From: Diphasiastrum complanatum | Taxonomy: Eukaryota > Streptophyta > Lycopodiopsida > Lycopodiales > Lycopodiaceae | Direction: 5' to 3' | Length of the DNA stretch: 64,000 nucleotides | Assembly (NCBI GenBank): GCA_029204225.1 | Contig: CM055107.1 | Span: forward strand, 29,227,410 to 29,291,409 | In this document: positions 1-12,600 of the stretch, in pieces | How positions within the stretch are numbered: the first letter of the stretch is position 1 | Layout of the letters: every line of letters begins with the position of its first letter | Notes under the pieces: model-generated | What the model was told of the DNA's origin: nothing | Seen by the model: the letters and a program-made list of their open reading frames with translations, nothing else | The model's database searches: none | Translations under genes and position numbers: made by a program

Positions 1-1
1 T

Positions 2-295
2 TGTGATGAGCATGGAATCAAGAGGGAGTATACACCACAAAGGACCCCACAACAGAATGGAGTGAATGAAAGGAAGAATAGGACTTTATGTGAAAGTGCC
101 AAATCCATGAGGTTAAGTGCTAACCTTGATAAACCATTTTGGGATCAAGCTTTGTTGTATGCTAATTTCTTGTGCAATAGGTGGCCGAGTGCTATTTTGG
201 ATGGAAGGACACCTTTTGAGATGCTATTTAAGAGGAGGCCGAGTGTCAACTTTTCTAAGAACAAGGCAGTTCCCTCTTTAGGCCCTCCAAAGTAA
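2..295 (+). mobile_element. Ty1/copia integrase fragment
   Basis: The window opens inside a copia integrase reading frame that runs to a stop at 293-295. About 80 residues are recognisable: the end of the catalytic core with the PQQNGVNERKNR motif, whose E is the third residue of the D-D-E triad, followed by a segment resembling the conserved NRWPSAILDGRTPFE region. The similarity ends near position 245. The rest of pol is missing downstream, so this is a truncated, non-functional copy. The family assignment rests on motif recognition only. Confidence 0.85.
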
Positions 296-1264
296 TTAAT
301 AAGGATAATAGGCCAACAAGGGCCCAAAGTAGCCTAAATAATACTTAACAAGGGCTAACTATCCCTCAAGATAGTTAAGTTTAGTTAAGTGAGAGCATCG
401 TCTATAACTAGACAAGAGACATCAATTTTTGGATCTTTTGGCTCATTTGCAAGTGAGAGCTTCTTGCTTCCTCCTTGTGAATGTGAGCCATAAGGATCTC
501 CATTGCTAGGTCTCATGTGCCCTATCTACATGAATCCATGCTCATTTACATTGCTTTGTACTCTTCTTTTCATTTCTATTGTAATTCTATGGAGATCTTT
601 GTGTTTCTAGCTTTATATGGATATGCTATCTTGAATGCTTTGTACTTTTCTTGCTCTTAGCTATACTTCCATTGTAATTGCTATTAGCTTATATTTGGCA
701 CATGACATTTCTTTGTATTAGAGCATAGATCCTAAATTCATGATGACTCTATGTGAATTTCATTAGATTTGATAAGTTTATTGCATTTGTAGCTTTCTTT
801 TTGCTAATTTTCATTAGAGGAGTTCCAAGCACCAAAAGGGCTATTTGTCAAGATGCTTTTATTGACTATTCAACTATTCAATGTACATGTGGCCCAATAA
901 AGTTTTTACACCTGTGAAAGAACGTAACGTTGTTTGTCGATCTAAAAAAATTTGGAGTTTTCCGGTAATATTTTGAGCATTTCGAAACTCCCGTTGGGCA
1001 GGGTCTGGAATTGTGATTTGACAATACTTGCTGCTCGCAAGACTCCTAGCTGCCCGACTCTTAAAACTTATGGTTAGCAGTAATATGTTTTGAGCAAAGC
1101 ATAGTTAAACAAACTTACATGTTTTAAAGAGGGCCAACCTACAAAAAGCTGCAAAACATCATCTACAACAACATCAACCATTAAACTACAGATGAGTAGA
1201 ACAACAATAGATTTTATAGACATTTTTGATATTTTTTATAGAATCATAATCAATATGTGATCAT
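296..1264. other. Non-coding, no recognisable gene
   Basis: AT-rich sequence with no sustained open frame. It follows the integrase stub directly and may be decayed retroelement DNA, but I see no LTR end, primer-binding site or polypurine tract. Confidence 0.5.
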
Positions 1265-1990
1265 TTCAATGTATTCTACGCAAAGAGTAGATCATTTTTG
1301 CTTTTTACCTCATCTCCATCCGAGTTCAAATAAGAAAGTTATGGCTAATCAAAGATTTTGATGATGTGGCATATCGCCATGACGCGAGAATAGACCAATT
1401 TTTCTTACCAGAATGCAGATTCTCGCATGGTGGAGAATTTCCAATGTATTCTACATGAAGAGTAAATCATTTTTGCTATTTACTTCATCTCGATCCAAGT
1501 TCAAATAAGAAAGTTATGGCTAATCAAAGATTCTGATGTTGTGGCATATCGCCATGACACGAGAATAGACAAGTTTTTTTTTACCAGAATGCAGATCCTC
1601 GCGTGGTGGAGATATTCCACATCATCAAATGCGACATCATCCAATAATATAAATGCCACATCATTAAATGCTTATCTTGTACTATAAATCTTTGATCTAC
1701 CATTAATTTCTTATCTGAACTCTGATAGAGATGAGGCCAAAAGCAAAATTGATCTACTCTTTGCATAGAATATGATGATGTGGCATATCGCCATGACGTG
1801 AGAATGGACAAGTTTTTTTTTACCAGAATGTAGATCCTCGCGTGGTGGAGATATTCCACATAATCAAGTATCGCGTCATCAAAAGCTTATCTAGTACTAT
1901 AAATCTTTGATCTACCATAACTTTCTTGACTGAATCTAATAGAGATGAGGCCAAAAGCAAAATTGATCTACTTTTTGCATAGAATATGAT
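1265..1990. repeat. Array of alternating direct and inverted modules
   Basis: Two modules alternate. Module A (about 85-90 bp, containing CAAAGAGTAGATCA and a TTCAAATAAGAAAGTTATGG-type segment) lies at about 1268-1357 and 1441-1534 in one orientation, and at about 1683-1771 and 1900-1990 in the reverse orientation. Module B (about 80-90 bp, starting near GATGTGGCATATCGCCATGA) lies at about 1358-1440, 1535-1625 and 1772-1862, always in the same orientation. Module B also contains an internal inverted repeat (CGCGAGAAT with ATTCTCGC), so it could fold into a hairpin. No coding potential is evident. Confidence 0.7.
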
Positions 1991-3471
1991 GGAATATTCG
2001 TATCTTGATTATGATTCTATAAAAATTAAGAGCTTGCATTTTCATTTCATAATTGACCTCTTTTTAATTTGCATTTTCAAATTTAAAAAACATTAAAAGC
2101 AAAATTCAAACCCAACTTCAAGTTCTCCCTTATTTGAATAGGTTTAAGGGAAGAGGATTTGGACCTCTACAAGGTTAACCCTTGTCTTCCAAACCCTTAA
2201 TCCTACACAAAGTAGTGGTTAATCTAATAATAGAGGGAACATCTTACTCAACCAAGAAGCTAGAAACATCAGTACATTATCTACAACAATATTAACTATT
2301 AATCTAAGGGAGAGCAGAATAATAATAAACCTAAATTTTGCGAAAAGAAATCACAGCACCTACAAGAACAAGACATATAGCATCAATAAAAAGCTGCAAA
2401 AGGAGCCCACATTGCTAAAACTTCCTTACAAAGCTCCTCAAATTCATTCTCAGGACGACTCACAAGTATTCGACAAGCTGACATGCAAATTAGTGTGACA
2501 ATATGACTGGAGAAATCTAAAAGACTAGAGATTCTATTTATGTAAAACTTCGGTCCTTTACACATGAAATTTTGGAGGGAATTTTCTCCCACTTGTGGCG
2601 TGTGCTTTGTTTCTTGGCAGCGTGCTTTGTTTCATGTGCACTGTTAATATACTTCAAAAAATGAGCCAGCCACACAACTTAGACGGCGGGCAGCACCAGA
2701 AACTAAGAAAACGAGAAAATTTTTTGGCCATTTTATCATTCTCTCTCTAATATTCTCTTACTAAGGCACGATTTCTTATACCGCCCTTTTAGAATAAAAA
2801 ACTCCTCTAATGTAAGTTTGAAATTTTCAGGTCTGTTCAGACCAGTTTTCGACATTCAATTTTGTTTTTCATTTCTAATTTGATTCAACAGATTTGTAGA
2901 TCTTTGTCTTAGCTCTCATTTTCACCAATTTTCAAGGCATTTGGGTAAGAGATACAAAAGTTATTGCAATTTTTCCAAAAGCTATTTAAGTAGGTGATTA
3001 GAAATTTCACTTCACTTTGTTGAATTTTTCAGATTTGATCTGATTTTTAATCTCAAGTTTCTTGACGTAAAATTTTAGAGCATTATCTTACCTTTGATCT
3101 GATCTATATGGCAGTTCATTTGGATTAGTATCCAAAAACTTATGACAAATCTTGATTTGTAGCTCTAGTTTTGTTAGTTTTCTTTCTTCCAAAATTTTCA
3201 GACCCGTTCTGTTGTAGATTTGACTTACCAAATCAAATTCAGCCATTGATATGATCCTATAGGCTTATAGAGCTTATTGTTAGCTTTTTAGAGGCACTGA
3301 GTTTGTTTTATTTGGATCAATATTAAAAAAGTTATGATCAAATTAGTGGAGATGGGTTGGAATTGCCAGAATTTTGAAAAAAAAATTTACAAGTGAGAGA
3401 GAAGCACTTCAACGCTTCAACTCTGAAGTCTGGTGCCTTTGTAAATTTTTTTTGAATTCTTCATTTTTAGG

Positions 3472-3474
<3 letters not shown>
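1991..3474. other. Non-coding, AT-rich
   Basis: Homopolymer-rich AT sequence without a credible open frame, RNA gene or transposon end. The best open frames are shorter than 70 codons and look random. Confidence 0.5.
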
Positions 3475-3557
<83 letters not shown>

Positions 3558-3564
3558 CACATAT

Positions 3565-3656
<92 letters not shown>

Positions 3657-3733
3657 GTATATGTATATGTATACATACATACATATATGTATATGTATAC
3701 ATATACATATACATATATATATATATATATATA
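3475..3733. repeat. Compound microsatellite (AT)n-(AC)n-(AT/GT)n
   Basis: A run of AT dinucleotides (about 3475-3540) passes into an AC run with a few interruptions (3541-3653), then into mixed ATAC/ATGT and AT repeats to 3733. The apparent open frames of 100-158 codons across it on both strands are artefacts of the dinucleotide repeat. Confidence 0.95.
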
Positions 3734-3739
3734 GATGCA

Positions 3740-4330
3740 TCCCCAGTAGTTAGAAAAAGCTCATGCATGGGTGAGGGGAGGAGCATGCATGGTGCACCCA
3801 TAGGCTTGAACTGCTTCTTTGGCTTCTCCTTGTTGTTGTAAAGAGCTTGATCATAAACGTCCTTGTGATCAAGGTGCTCACGGGCTTCGACTTCTTCTCG
3901 AATATCGATCATTGCCTTTTCGAGTGTCATTGCTGGATCCTTCACTAGCAATGTTCAGGTTGTCTGGAAAGATCTTGATAAAGCTCTTAACAGGTATGTG
4001 AGCTGCTTCTCTGCTGATATTGCATTCTCTGTTCCGACATTGTGTAATGAAAGGAACAGATCCTTCATCTTTCTGATAAAAGAGGTAAGGTCTCTGCCAT
4101 CCCATCGTAGATTTGTCAGCTGATTTTCAAGAAGCATTATTTGGCTGCGTGATTTCGTTTGAAATCTGGTAAGCAATGTATCCCACATCTCTAACATACA
4201 ATTATCAGACAATTAATCATTTGACCATGTTCAAGACAAGAAACTCTTCTGCATAAAAACATCTACTGCATTATCAAAAAATTCCTTAAGCACTGATGTG
4301 ACAGACCACACAATCGTCGGCGCGAAAGAA
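3740..4330 (-). mobile_element. Ty1/copia gag fragment (UBN2-like)
   Basis: On the minus strand, reading from about 4330 down to 3740, several consecutive frames give a copia gag (UBN2/retrotran_gag type). A segment MWDTLLTRFQTKSRSQ is followed by a region with LENQLTNLRWDGRDLTSFI and a leucine-rich stretch, then an acidic and basic tail. Stops and frame changes separate the parts, so it is a relic. No protease or pol follows; the copy ends at the compound microsatellite. Confidence 0.7.
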
Positions 4331-4639
4331 ACTCTGTCTTTCGCGAATCAAAACTTGTCGCGCTTACTAGCTTGAACCTTTCTTGCTGGCTACACAATGC
4401 TCAACTTACATTGGTATGTATGTTGTCAATATGCTACAATTACATAATTAATAATCAGGATCTACATGTATGTGGAGAGAGGAGGACATGATTAGCAGAT
4501 CAGGAGATTACAATAATGGATGATTAGGCACATCCTAATGGTATCTTATCAGTCTCCGGAGGATGATGTCCTCATGGTACTTTTGCGATCTCATCTGTCC
4601 TTTCACGCGTAGAGATCCACCATCGTTTGGGTCTTTGTG

Positions 4640-4935
4640 TCTTCTTGTCCTTAAGCTTTGTCATTAGGTCACCTTGGATCCACGAATCTTTTATCTTCAT
4701 GTTCGTGTTCGTGTTCGTTCGACCGTCATCTCCGTGTTCGTTTGACCGTGGTCGTCGTGTCTTCGGTCCTCGAAGCTTTTCTGTTCGTGTTTGTCTTCAT
4801 GTCTTCGGTCCTCGAAGCTTTTCTGTTCGCGACCATGTGGCTAGGAACTATTTGTTTCTTCAGATTTTTTCTCCCATCCAATTTCGGTCGAGATCTTTCT
4901 CCCATCCGGTTTCGGTCTCCCATCCGGTTTCGATC
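4640..4935. repeat. Short direct repeats rich in CTTCGGTCC and CATCCGGTTTCGG
   Basis: A unit of about 29 bp containing CTTCGGTCCTCGAAGCTT occurs at about 4759-4787 and again at 4801-4829. A second short unit, CCCATCCGGTTTCGGTC, recurs near 4900-4935. Open frames here, up to 118 codons on the plus strand, are driven by the repeats and are not called as genes. Confidence 0.6.
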
Positions 4936-4939
4936 GAGA

Positions 4940-5185
4940 TTTTCCTGCCCCACCTTCATCCTGGTAACATAATAGGCTTCTAAACTCATCACCACTCAAA
5001 AGATCAACAAGCTTTGCCTTGTTTTGGCTGTCTTCATGTACATCGAGCTTGATGTTTTGATCAAAAGCTTCATAAAATTTATCATAATCTTCCTTGTTAT
5101 CAGCGATTTCAGAAAACATCTCAAGGCATTTCTTCACAAGGTTCTTCTTGATCACTTTAAGAATCTTATTCTGCTGTAGCATCAT
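4940..5185 (-). pseudogene. HSP90: HSP90 gene fragment (middle/C-terminal part)
   Basis: The minus strand encodes about 80 residues that match cytosolic-type HSP90 closely by recognition. It starts with [18 protein letters not shown], continues through a segment with [10 protein letters not shown] and [10 protein letters not shown], and reaches SGDE. A frameshift near 4985 then moves the frame to one reading [16 protein letters not shown], which corresponds to HSP90 SLKDYVTRMKEGQ. The fragment has no start region, ATPase domain or C-terminal EEVD, so it is a truncated copy and not a gene. It lies about 190 bp from the Helitron-type helicase, in the opposite orientation, which suggests gene capture. 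HSP90 identity is well supported; the capture route is inference. Confidence 0.8.
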
Positions 5186-5371
5186 TGGACGTATGTATTT
5201 TGTGCATCCTTTGGAGGGTGAGTGATTCTATTTGAGGCTTTTATTAACTCAAGTTAAAGGAGCAAATAACTTTGTGGATTTATGTATTGTTGATGGAATT
5301 CTTCAACTAGTGGAACACATGTAGTATATCAATTTGTAATTGACAGAGGTATCCTTGATGTTGAAAAACAT

Positions 5372-7672
5372 ATGCAAGCTGCAAGAAAATCACTTTCCAA
5401 CTACGGATTTGAACTTCTTGAAGATGATCTTGATATATCTCAATTGTTTTGTGAGGAGATGTTTGTGGATGAGAGTATAGACGCGGTAGAAGCAATTGTG
5501 GAGAGACTAAATGTTGATCAACGAAACATTTTTGAATGCGTTTGTGAGCATGTTGCTAAAGGAAGAGGTGGGTTATTTTTTGTTGATGGACCTTGTTGGA
5601 GGGTTTGCGGATCCCAAGGCAACCCTAACCCTACTTAATAAGTGAGAGGGATTTGGCAACCTGCATGTGTAAGTCCAACCCAATGATCACATAGTTATTT
5701 GATTGATCAGTTAAAAATTAATAAAAGGACTTTAGGCCTTTTTGCGGGACTTTTAATGTCGAAGGGCCTAAATGTCAAGTTAGTGAATAAAGTTGGGTTT
5801 CTTTCCAATTTTGATGGTTCTCACACTTTTTTAAATTTGAATAAAAAGAGAGGCAAGACTGGACCAATAGGATTCAGAGGCCAGGGTCCTCCTCTCTACT
5901 ATCAAAAGGGACCAACTCGAGTTGCTCCTAATGTTCATTTCCTCATTTCAATAGAGTAGATTGGTTCTCTTTAGAAATGGATTGATGAATGTCTTTGCTT
6001 TTCCTCTCTTTTCCTCCATCTCTCATGCTTTCTTTGGATTTTGCTAATTGTTGGATTTGATCATTATTGGGATTGCTATATTTTATGCTTATTGTGAGAG
6101 AGAGAGGGAGAGAAAGAAAGAGTAAGTTCCTATCATTGTTGTGGATTTAGGGTTAATGGATGTAGTGTTAATGCTTAGTGTTAATGGATGTTAGTGTTAG
6201 ATCCTCCATTCATGTTGAAATCTGAACTATACTATCGCTCTCATGGGAACGAACCTACGCGTGACAACTAACTTCATCTCCTTGATGCTAGATTGATTAG
6301 ATCTTGGGTTGAGGATAGGCAAGGAAAGAAACCCACTACAGACCTGGAGGGACCAAATAAAAGTATCTCTACAATATTATGTTGTCTTGGGTTCGTGCAC
6401 AAAGATGGATTACATTTGCAGTGGCATCATCGGGGATAGCGGCTTTATTGATGAAAGGTGGTCACACTGCTCATTCTTGATTTAAAATCTCCCCTACTGA
6501 CTTGCATGAGACATCTACTTCTAACATATCAAAGCAATTTGAGTTGGGCAAACTCATGGCGGCATGTCAACTTCTAGTGTGGGACGAGGCTCCAATGATG
6601 CACAAACATGCGTTGGAAAGTGTTGACCGAACCCTTCGTGATTTGCGAACATCTTTTTGGAAGGGTAATAGTTGTTCTTGGTGGTGACTCTCGACAGGTT
6701 TTACTAGTAGTGAGATGAGGCAATTGTGCTCAAATTGTATCAACTCCCTAATATTCCTATTTGTGGAAGGATGCTGAAATTCTCATCACTTGACAACTAA
6801 CATGAGGGTTATGGGATTGGAAGGTTCTGATGTTAATGAGCAAAAAGCGTTTGCTGAATTTTTGTTGAGAGTAGGAGATGGTAAAGAGGAAATTGTTATT
6901 CGTCATGTTTTGGAAAGCATATGTTTACCAGAGAATATGTCTCTAGCGATTGAAAGTTTGGATGATTTAATTGCATTCACATTTCCTGATATTATAGGTA
7001 ATCATAGAAGTTTTGACTTTTGGAAAAGCTATGCAATATTAACAGTATTGAATGACGATGTTGATGTTGTGAATGCACGAGTTATGGAACTTATTCTTGG
7101 GTGATGTGCACACTTATTATAGGGCAGATAGTGTTGTTGACAGTCGAAACGTCGATGTTTATCCTATTGAGCTTTTGAACACGCTGTAGCCCAATGGTTT
7201 ACCAGCTCATGTGTTCGATTTAAAGGTTGGCATGATAGTAATGTTGTTACGTTCATTGGCATATCAGAAGGGTCTTTGCAACAGAACTCAACTTATCATA
7301 TGTAGGTTGGGGCGACAAATAATAGAGGCTGAATTTGTTAGTGGAAAAAATGTTGATGATAGAGTTCTTATTCCTCGTGTGCCACTGGTGCCTACAAACT
7401 CCAGAATGCCTTTTGATTCTGAAAGGTTGCAATTTCCCATAAGGACTGCATTTGCAATGACTATAAACAAGGCTCAAGGACAAACCATGGAAGTTGTCGG
7501 CTTATACTTACCACGTCCGGTGTTTAGTCATGGACAATTGTATGTTGCATTGTCAAGGGTGAGAAAGGCATCTTGCATTCGAGTATTGGTGGAAGAGAAG
7601 GACATAGAAGATTGCAATGAAAGACGACTATCAAGATACACCCCAAATGTTGTGTATTCAGAGGTGCTATGA
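5372..7672 (+). pseudogene. Helitron/PIF1-type DNA helicase, broken
   Basis: Plus-strand pieces give a PIF1-like helicase of the type found in plant Helitrons. The order is: LNVDQRNIFECV just before the P-loop (about 5507), VDGP at 5583-5593, a remnant P-loop GGT after the solo LTR (6346 onward, followed by a stop), FAVASSGIAALLMKGG (about 6414-6460), LLVWDEAPMMHKHALES (Walker B region, about 6570), VIVVLGGDSRQV, and a large C-terminal helicase block at 7211-7672 with INKAQGQT and GQLYVALSRV. Multiple stops and frame changes separate these, and the GKT of Walker A is lost, so it cannot be active. The Rep/HUH domain that would prove a Helitron is not visible here, and I could not place the TC or CTRR ends. 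It could also derive from a PIF1 family gene. Confidence 0.8.
5594..6340. mobile_element. Solo LTR (747 bp) inserted in the helicase
   Basis: The insertion begins TGTTGG and ends CTACA, so it has the TG...CA ends of an LTR, and it is flanked by the identical 5-bp duplication GACCT (5589-5593 and 6341-6345). On either side the helicase reading continues: VDGP before and GGT after. No internal retroelement domain is present, so it is best read as a solo LTR left by recombination between two LTRs. Its interior contains a GA-rich tract (about 6097-6122). The parent family is not identified. Confidence 0.8.
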
Positions 7673-8752
<1,080 letters not shown>

Positions 8753-8753
<1 letters not shown>

Positions 8754-9483
8754 ATCGGTTGCCCGCCATAGGGGGGCACACTTCGCTAGTTTCTACTAAA
8801 AGAAAATCACATTTTCAAGAAAAATAGTGTAGAATCAAACATAATAGGCCAAACTATATCCTTTGTACACGATGCTTCAATCCTTGAAGGTTTACGAACA
8901 ACAAAGTACCTACAAAACTAATCAACTTTGCAAAAAAGAAAGATCACATAGATTGCACATTGATGTGCTCTAAAGTTTATAGAGTTGCAGATCCATATGT
9001 TTATGATGACATATCCATGAGAAGGTAAAGCACTCAATACAACGCAAGACAAAAAGAAACTTGTAGACAAAGAGAGGTCACGACGGAAGAAATACAACTA
9101 TATGGATCTAGATTTGCAAGCAATTTACTATGCTCGATGTCATAGGCAGGAGGGACCACATTAGTCTAGCTCGGACAACACGCTATGGAACGACTTAACA
9201 CTATGAAAACAAGCACTTAGCATGCATTTTGAAGATGTTTAATGCCAAACAAAGTCCCACAAGGCATAAACACAATGTTTTGAAGAGTCACAATGCCAAA
9301 CAAGTTCCTTGACAACCCACAAACATAAAGTAGAAATGTAAGGTTTCTTGATCTAGAAACAATTAACATAAGATTAAAAAAACTCGCAAAGGGAGAGAGG
9401 TGGTGAGGGGGGAGAGAGAGAGAGAGACCTTAAATACAAACTCACATGCATTTATGTTTTGAAGCTTATGATACATGTACCCT
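8753..9483. other. Upstream region of the monooxygenase gene
   Basis: Non-coding. A GA-rich stretch (about 9394-9427) lies roughly 250 bp upstream of the monooxygenase start codon and resembles the GAGA-type tracts common in plant 5' regions. Confidence 0.4.
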
Positions 9484-9495
9484 CTATTTATATGG
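9484..9495 (+). promoter_or_regulatory. Candidate TATA box of the monooxygenase gene
   Basis: The sequence CTATTTATATGG lies about 180 bp upstream of the ATG at 9671. This would leave a 5' leader of about 150 nt, which is usual for plants. No transcript evidence is available. Confidence 0.4.
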
Positions 9496-9670
9496 ACATG
9501 TATGTAAGTTTCCTAACAAATCATTTGAGCAAAGAGGTTAAAGTTGGGAACATAGGGCGAAAAAAAAATTGCAAACATGGGATTTGTGGCAAGTAATATA
9601 TAATGCAACAACCGGAGCCACATACATGAATCAATGATAAACCCTTTGGAACCAGAAACACACACAAAAG

Positions 9671-12600
9671 ATGGAACAAAAGCTGGGTGACGACGATCGT
9701 GAAGAGGAGTGGAGCAGCAGCAGCAGCAGCAGCAGCAGAAGGAAGGTGATCGTGGTAGGTGGGAGTATTGCAGGATTGAGCTGCGCGAAGGCTTTGGTGC
9801 AGCCACAATGCCAATGCGACGTCCTCGTCCTGGAACGAGCTTCTGCCCTCACAGCCGCTGGCGCTGGTCTGGGCTTGGACATCCACGCCTGCCGAGCGCT
9901 TCAGGAATGGGGCCTTGCCTCTGCTCTTGCCGCCATCTCCATGCCTCTTACTGTCGAACAGGTGACACCTCTGTGCTTCCTCATCATTTTTCAGGACAAT
10001 TGGCTTAAAACTTTATTTAATTATACAATTTTTGTTCAAGTATATTCTGGTGTCATTTGAAAGATAACTCAAGAAAACCTCTTGCAAAATATCCAAGTCT
10101 TTGAAGGATTTTCTTCACTAGTTTGTCTAAGTATATTCGGGCCTCATTTGAAGATAGTTCAAGTGAATTTCCTGCAAACTATCCAATTCTTTGAAGCATT
10201 ATCTATACTGGTTTGTGTAGGTATATTCAGGTGTCATTTGGAAATAGTTCAAGTGAACCTAAGTTTTGGAAGCACTCTCTTTACTAGTTTTTTTAAGTAT
10301 ATTATGGAATTATTTGAAGACAGTTTAACAGAATCTCATGCAAAATATATCTGATTCTTTAAACCATTTCTTTCACTAGTTTATTCAAGTGTATTAAAGA
10401 GAATTATTGAAAATAGTTCAAGGAAACCTCATGCAAATTTATTCGATTCTTTGAATTATTGTCTTTACTGGTTTGTGATTGTGGCTGTAAATCATTCATA
10501 CCGTTACCTTGTGGTAAGCTCGAATGACTGTGAGCAGAATCGGGCAATAGATCCGCAAAGCAAGTCTGCACGTCTGCTGGCAAGAGATGAGGAGTTCAAT
10601 AATCGCTCTGCTTATTGGAGTGACGTCCATCGGATTCTATTTGAAGCATTACCTCAAGGCACAGTCGAGTTTGGGCAGGAGGTGGTGGGCTTTGAGGAGA
10701 TCGACGAAGGCAGGCGTATCCGGGCAAAAGTCAAGCCAAGCTCTGGTGATGGCAACGAAATCAAGGAGGTAGTAGGCGATCTTTTTATAGCTGCCGATGG
10801 AATAAATTCCAGCACTCGGCAGCGGCTTGTGCCTTCAGACAAGAGACAGTAAGCGTCTGCTCCGAAAATCTGGTCGTTCTATTTAGTAACAGAAACCATG
10901 ATATGTAATCTTGTTATGCGATTCCATACTTGGAGCCTTTTGTGAAACCGTAGGAAACCTTTCAGGAAACCCTAAATGCATAATTTGAAAAATAAGGGAG
11001 GCATCACTTTTGGAGGGAAATAGTGTGCCCATTTGCTAGGTTTCTATTAGAAGGCGACTGATGTTCCCACAAATTGCAATTAATTGGCGAACGAGTCTCA
11101 ATTTCTCTATGGATCGTTTGGGTCTGAATCGAAAAAAAGTGAATCGGACCCTAGTTTTACTTCACAATATGTTGATTTGTATTCAGATGTTCAAGCAGTG
11201 TAGTGTATTGTGTGATGGATGTTTGATCATGGAGAAATCATAAATCACAATGTTAAGTGGAAGTTGGAACATGGAATCTAGATGATGGAACATCGTAGAG
11301 TCTAGAATGAGAAATTGATTATTATCGTTTGTGAAGTATGATCATCCATTGTCATGTGCATTGTGGTTCTGCGAACACTAATTTGGTTTCAACTTTCTAC
11401 AGGGAACAATGGATTGTATGTATTTATTCGCAATCTAATATCCATAAAAAACATTGTAGACATAGATAATTTGTAGCATTATATCTAAAAACTTTTGCAT
11501 GACGTTTCCTGCTCAATTCTTTCCAATTTTTTTGGGATGGATTCGGTTTTGAACCATGATTTATACTGATTTGTACATTTCAGAACTGCATGATTTTGAA
11601 CTAGGTGGAAACATTGAAGCCGACTAAAGTAAGCTAAAACATGCAGTTGGCAACGAACGCTCTTTAATCGCCCATCCATAGAAACATTACCATCTCACCC
11701 TCATGCATTGGAGCTACAGAAGACCAAGTCAAGCATGCCTAAGTTTTCTCTAGATCATGATGTCGCATACCACTGCAACCTACCTTCGACCACTGCATAC
11801 CTGCTTCTTGAGGCTAAAGAAGATATCATCATGGCCTAGCCACGTGCAATGAACCACCCACCCTCCGGTAGAATGATTGCCCATCCCAAGGATATCCCCC
11901 TCTACATACATAGTACAGGTGGGGTCATCTTTGCCAAAATAGCCACTACTTGACCATCGACATACGTCAGTTGTGTGCGCTGCTGCGGGTCAATGAACAA
12001 GAGTCGCCTCGTGCCAATAGGATATTGCACCAAATTGTTCTATAGCTTCAAACCAACATTCCATCTTGTATAATGAGATTGTCTCAAGTTAGTCGTTATG
12101 TGGCACGTAGCATTTCCTTCTCCTTTAAAGGCTTCATCCTAAAGAGAGCAAAGCATAGAAGTTTAGTCTTAAGTAGTCTTTTGTCTCCCAAGTGTCCCAA
12201 TCATTTGATTTTCCTTCTAGCGTACTAGATATTTCGAAATCATAAGGGTTCTCAATTGATGTCGACGAACATCGAGAATTTTTTTGATGCAAGTTGTTTT
12301 GGTAATAAACTCCTCCAATTCAACTAGTTCACTTTTTGAAATTAGGTTGTATTATGTTGTTCCTTTAAACAAGTTACATAGAATATAGGATGAACCCCAA
12401 CTCCAACTAGAGGATCTAGCTAATAAGCGAGTCAATTGATTTTCTTTACAATCTTATAAGGACCGCTATAACAAGGAGATAATTTATGGCATTTTTTCGA
12501 TTCATGATACCTTGAGTCTTTTGGGAAATCAAGATACGCCAAGGTTTTGACCTCAAATTCCCAAGGTAATTGGCCGCGGTTGGCATGAAATTGAGCTCTA

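Noticed and set aside
3374-3951. Open frames of 107-158 codons on both strands across the compound microsatellite
   Set aside because: They encode only alternating Tyr-Ile, Thr-His or Cys-Val, the translation of dinucleotide repeats; the real coding parts beyond are the copia gag fragment.
11100-11690. Possible MITE in intron 2 with CTATGGAT and ATCCATAG ends
   Set aside because: The inverted ends are short and the 8-bp flanks (CAATTTCT and AAACATTA) do not match.
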